Source: Chloroflexia bacterium
GTDB taxonomy: Bacteria > Chloroflexota > Chloroflexia > Thermomicrobiales > JALYUS01
Length of the DNA: 21,028 nt
Assembly (NCBI GenBank): GCA_025928215.1
Contig: JAICJW010000018.1
Span: 1-21,028, forward strand
Direction: 5' to 3'
In this document: one piece after another, positions 21,000 through 21,028 of the stretch
Numbering within the stretch: the first letter of the stretch is position 1
How the letters are laid out: every line of letters begins with the position of its first letter
Made by a program: the position numbers and the translations under genes
The notes under the pieces: model-generated
Database searches by the model: none
Seen by the model: the letters and a program-made list of their open reading frames with translations, nothing else
Told to the model about the DNA's origin: nothing

Positions 21000-21028
21000 T
21001 ACGTAATCCTACCTTCTTGTTCTTTTTA

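Overview
The window is high-GC DNA packed with metabolic genes, and it looks like a chromosome segment from a Chloroflexota-type bacterium (Thermomicrobia or relatives). This placement is an inference. It rests on two substrate-binding lipoproteins that both carry a twin-arginine signal, a lipobox and a long Ala/Thr/Gly/Pro linker, on ABC transporter plus small-molecule catabolic gene content, and on many palindromic intergenic repeats. There is no rRNA, tRNA, CRISPR array, transposase or phage gene. Eighteen protein genes are supported, one of them cut by the left edge.

Layout. (1) From 11235 down to 1, ten genes run on the minus strand: histidine phosphatase, HpaI-type aldolase, gamma-glutamyltransferase family protein, cysteine-dioxygenase-like cupin, PLP-dependent D-cysteine desulfhydrase/ACC deaminase-like enzyme, M20 carbamoylase-type amidase, a dipeptide-type ABC transporter (binding protein and two permeases, no ATPase seen), and a DJ-1/PfpI protein. 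(2) A 380-bp divergent promoter region at 11236-11615. (3) From 11616 to 17510, a five-gene plus-strand operon: sugar-type binding protein, two permeases, UgpC/MalK-type ATPase, and a GH63 mannosylglycerate/glucosylglycerate hydrolase-like enzyme. (4) A convergent D-2-hydroxyacid dehydrogenase whose 3' end overlaps the hydrolase, then a divergent SDR oxidoreductase and a GlcF-type iron-sulfur protein.

How it may work together (inference). The minus-strand island fits uptake and breakdown of small peptides or gamma-glutamyl/thiol compounds. The plus operon fits import and hydrolysis of a glycosyl-glycerate compatible solute. The aldolase, hydroxyacid dehydrogenase, SDR and GlcF suggest handling of C2-C3 hydroxyacids.

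The most unusual content lies between the genes. Two repeat types divide the gene boundaries between them. Arrays of 7-nt units with a fixed AGT (or its complement) and four variable bases, mostly folded into long inverted arms, lie at or within about a dozen bases of stop codons at six places. GC-rich palindromes followed by G-runs sit directly before start codons at three clear and two degenerate places and supply the ribosome binding site. Other repeats include a 130-bp MITE-like element whose end contains a stop codon, a nested palindrome after glcF, and a 14-bp-stem leader hairpin just downstream of the likely glcF promoter.
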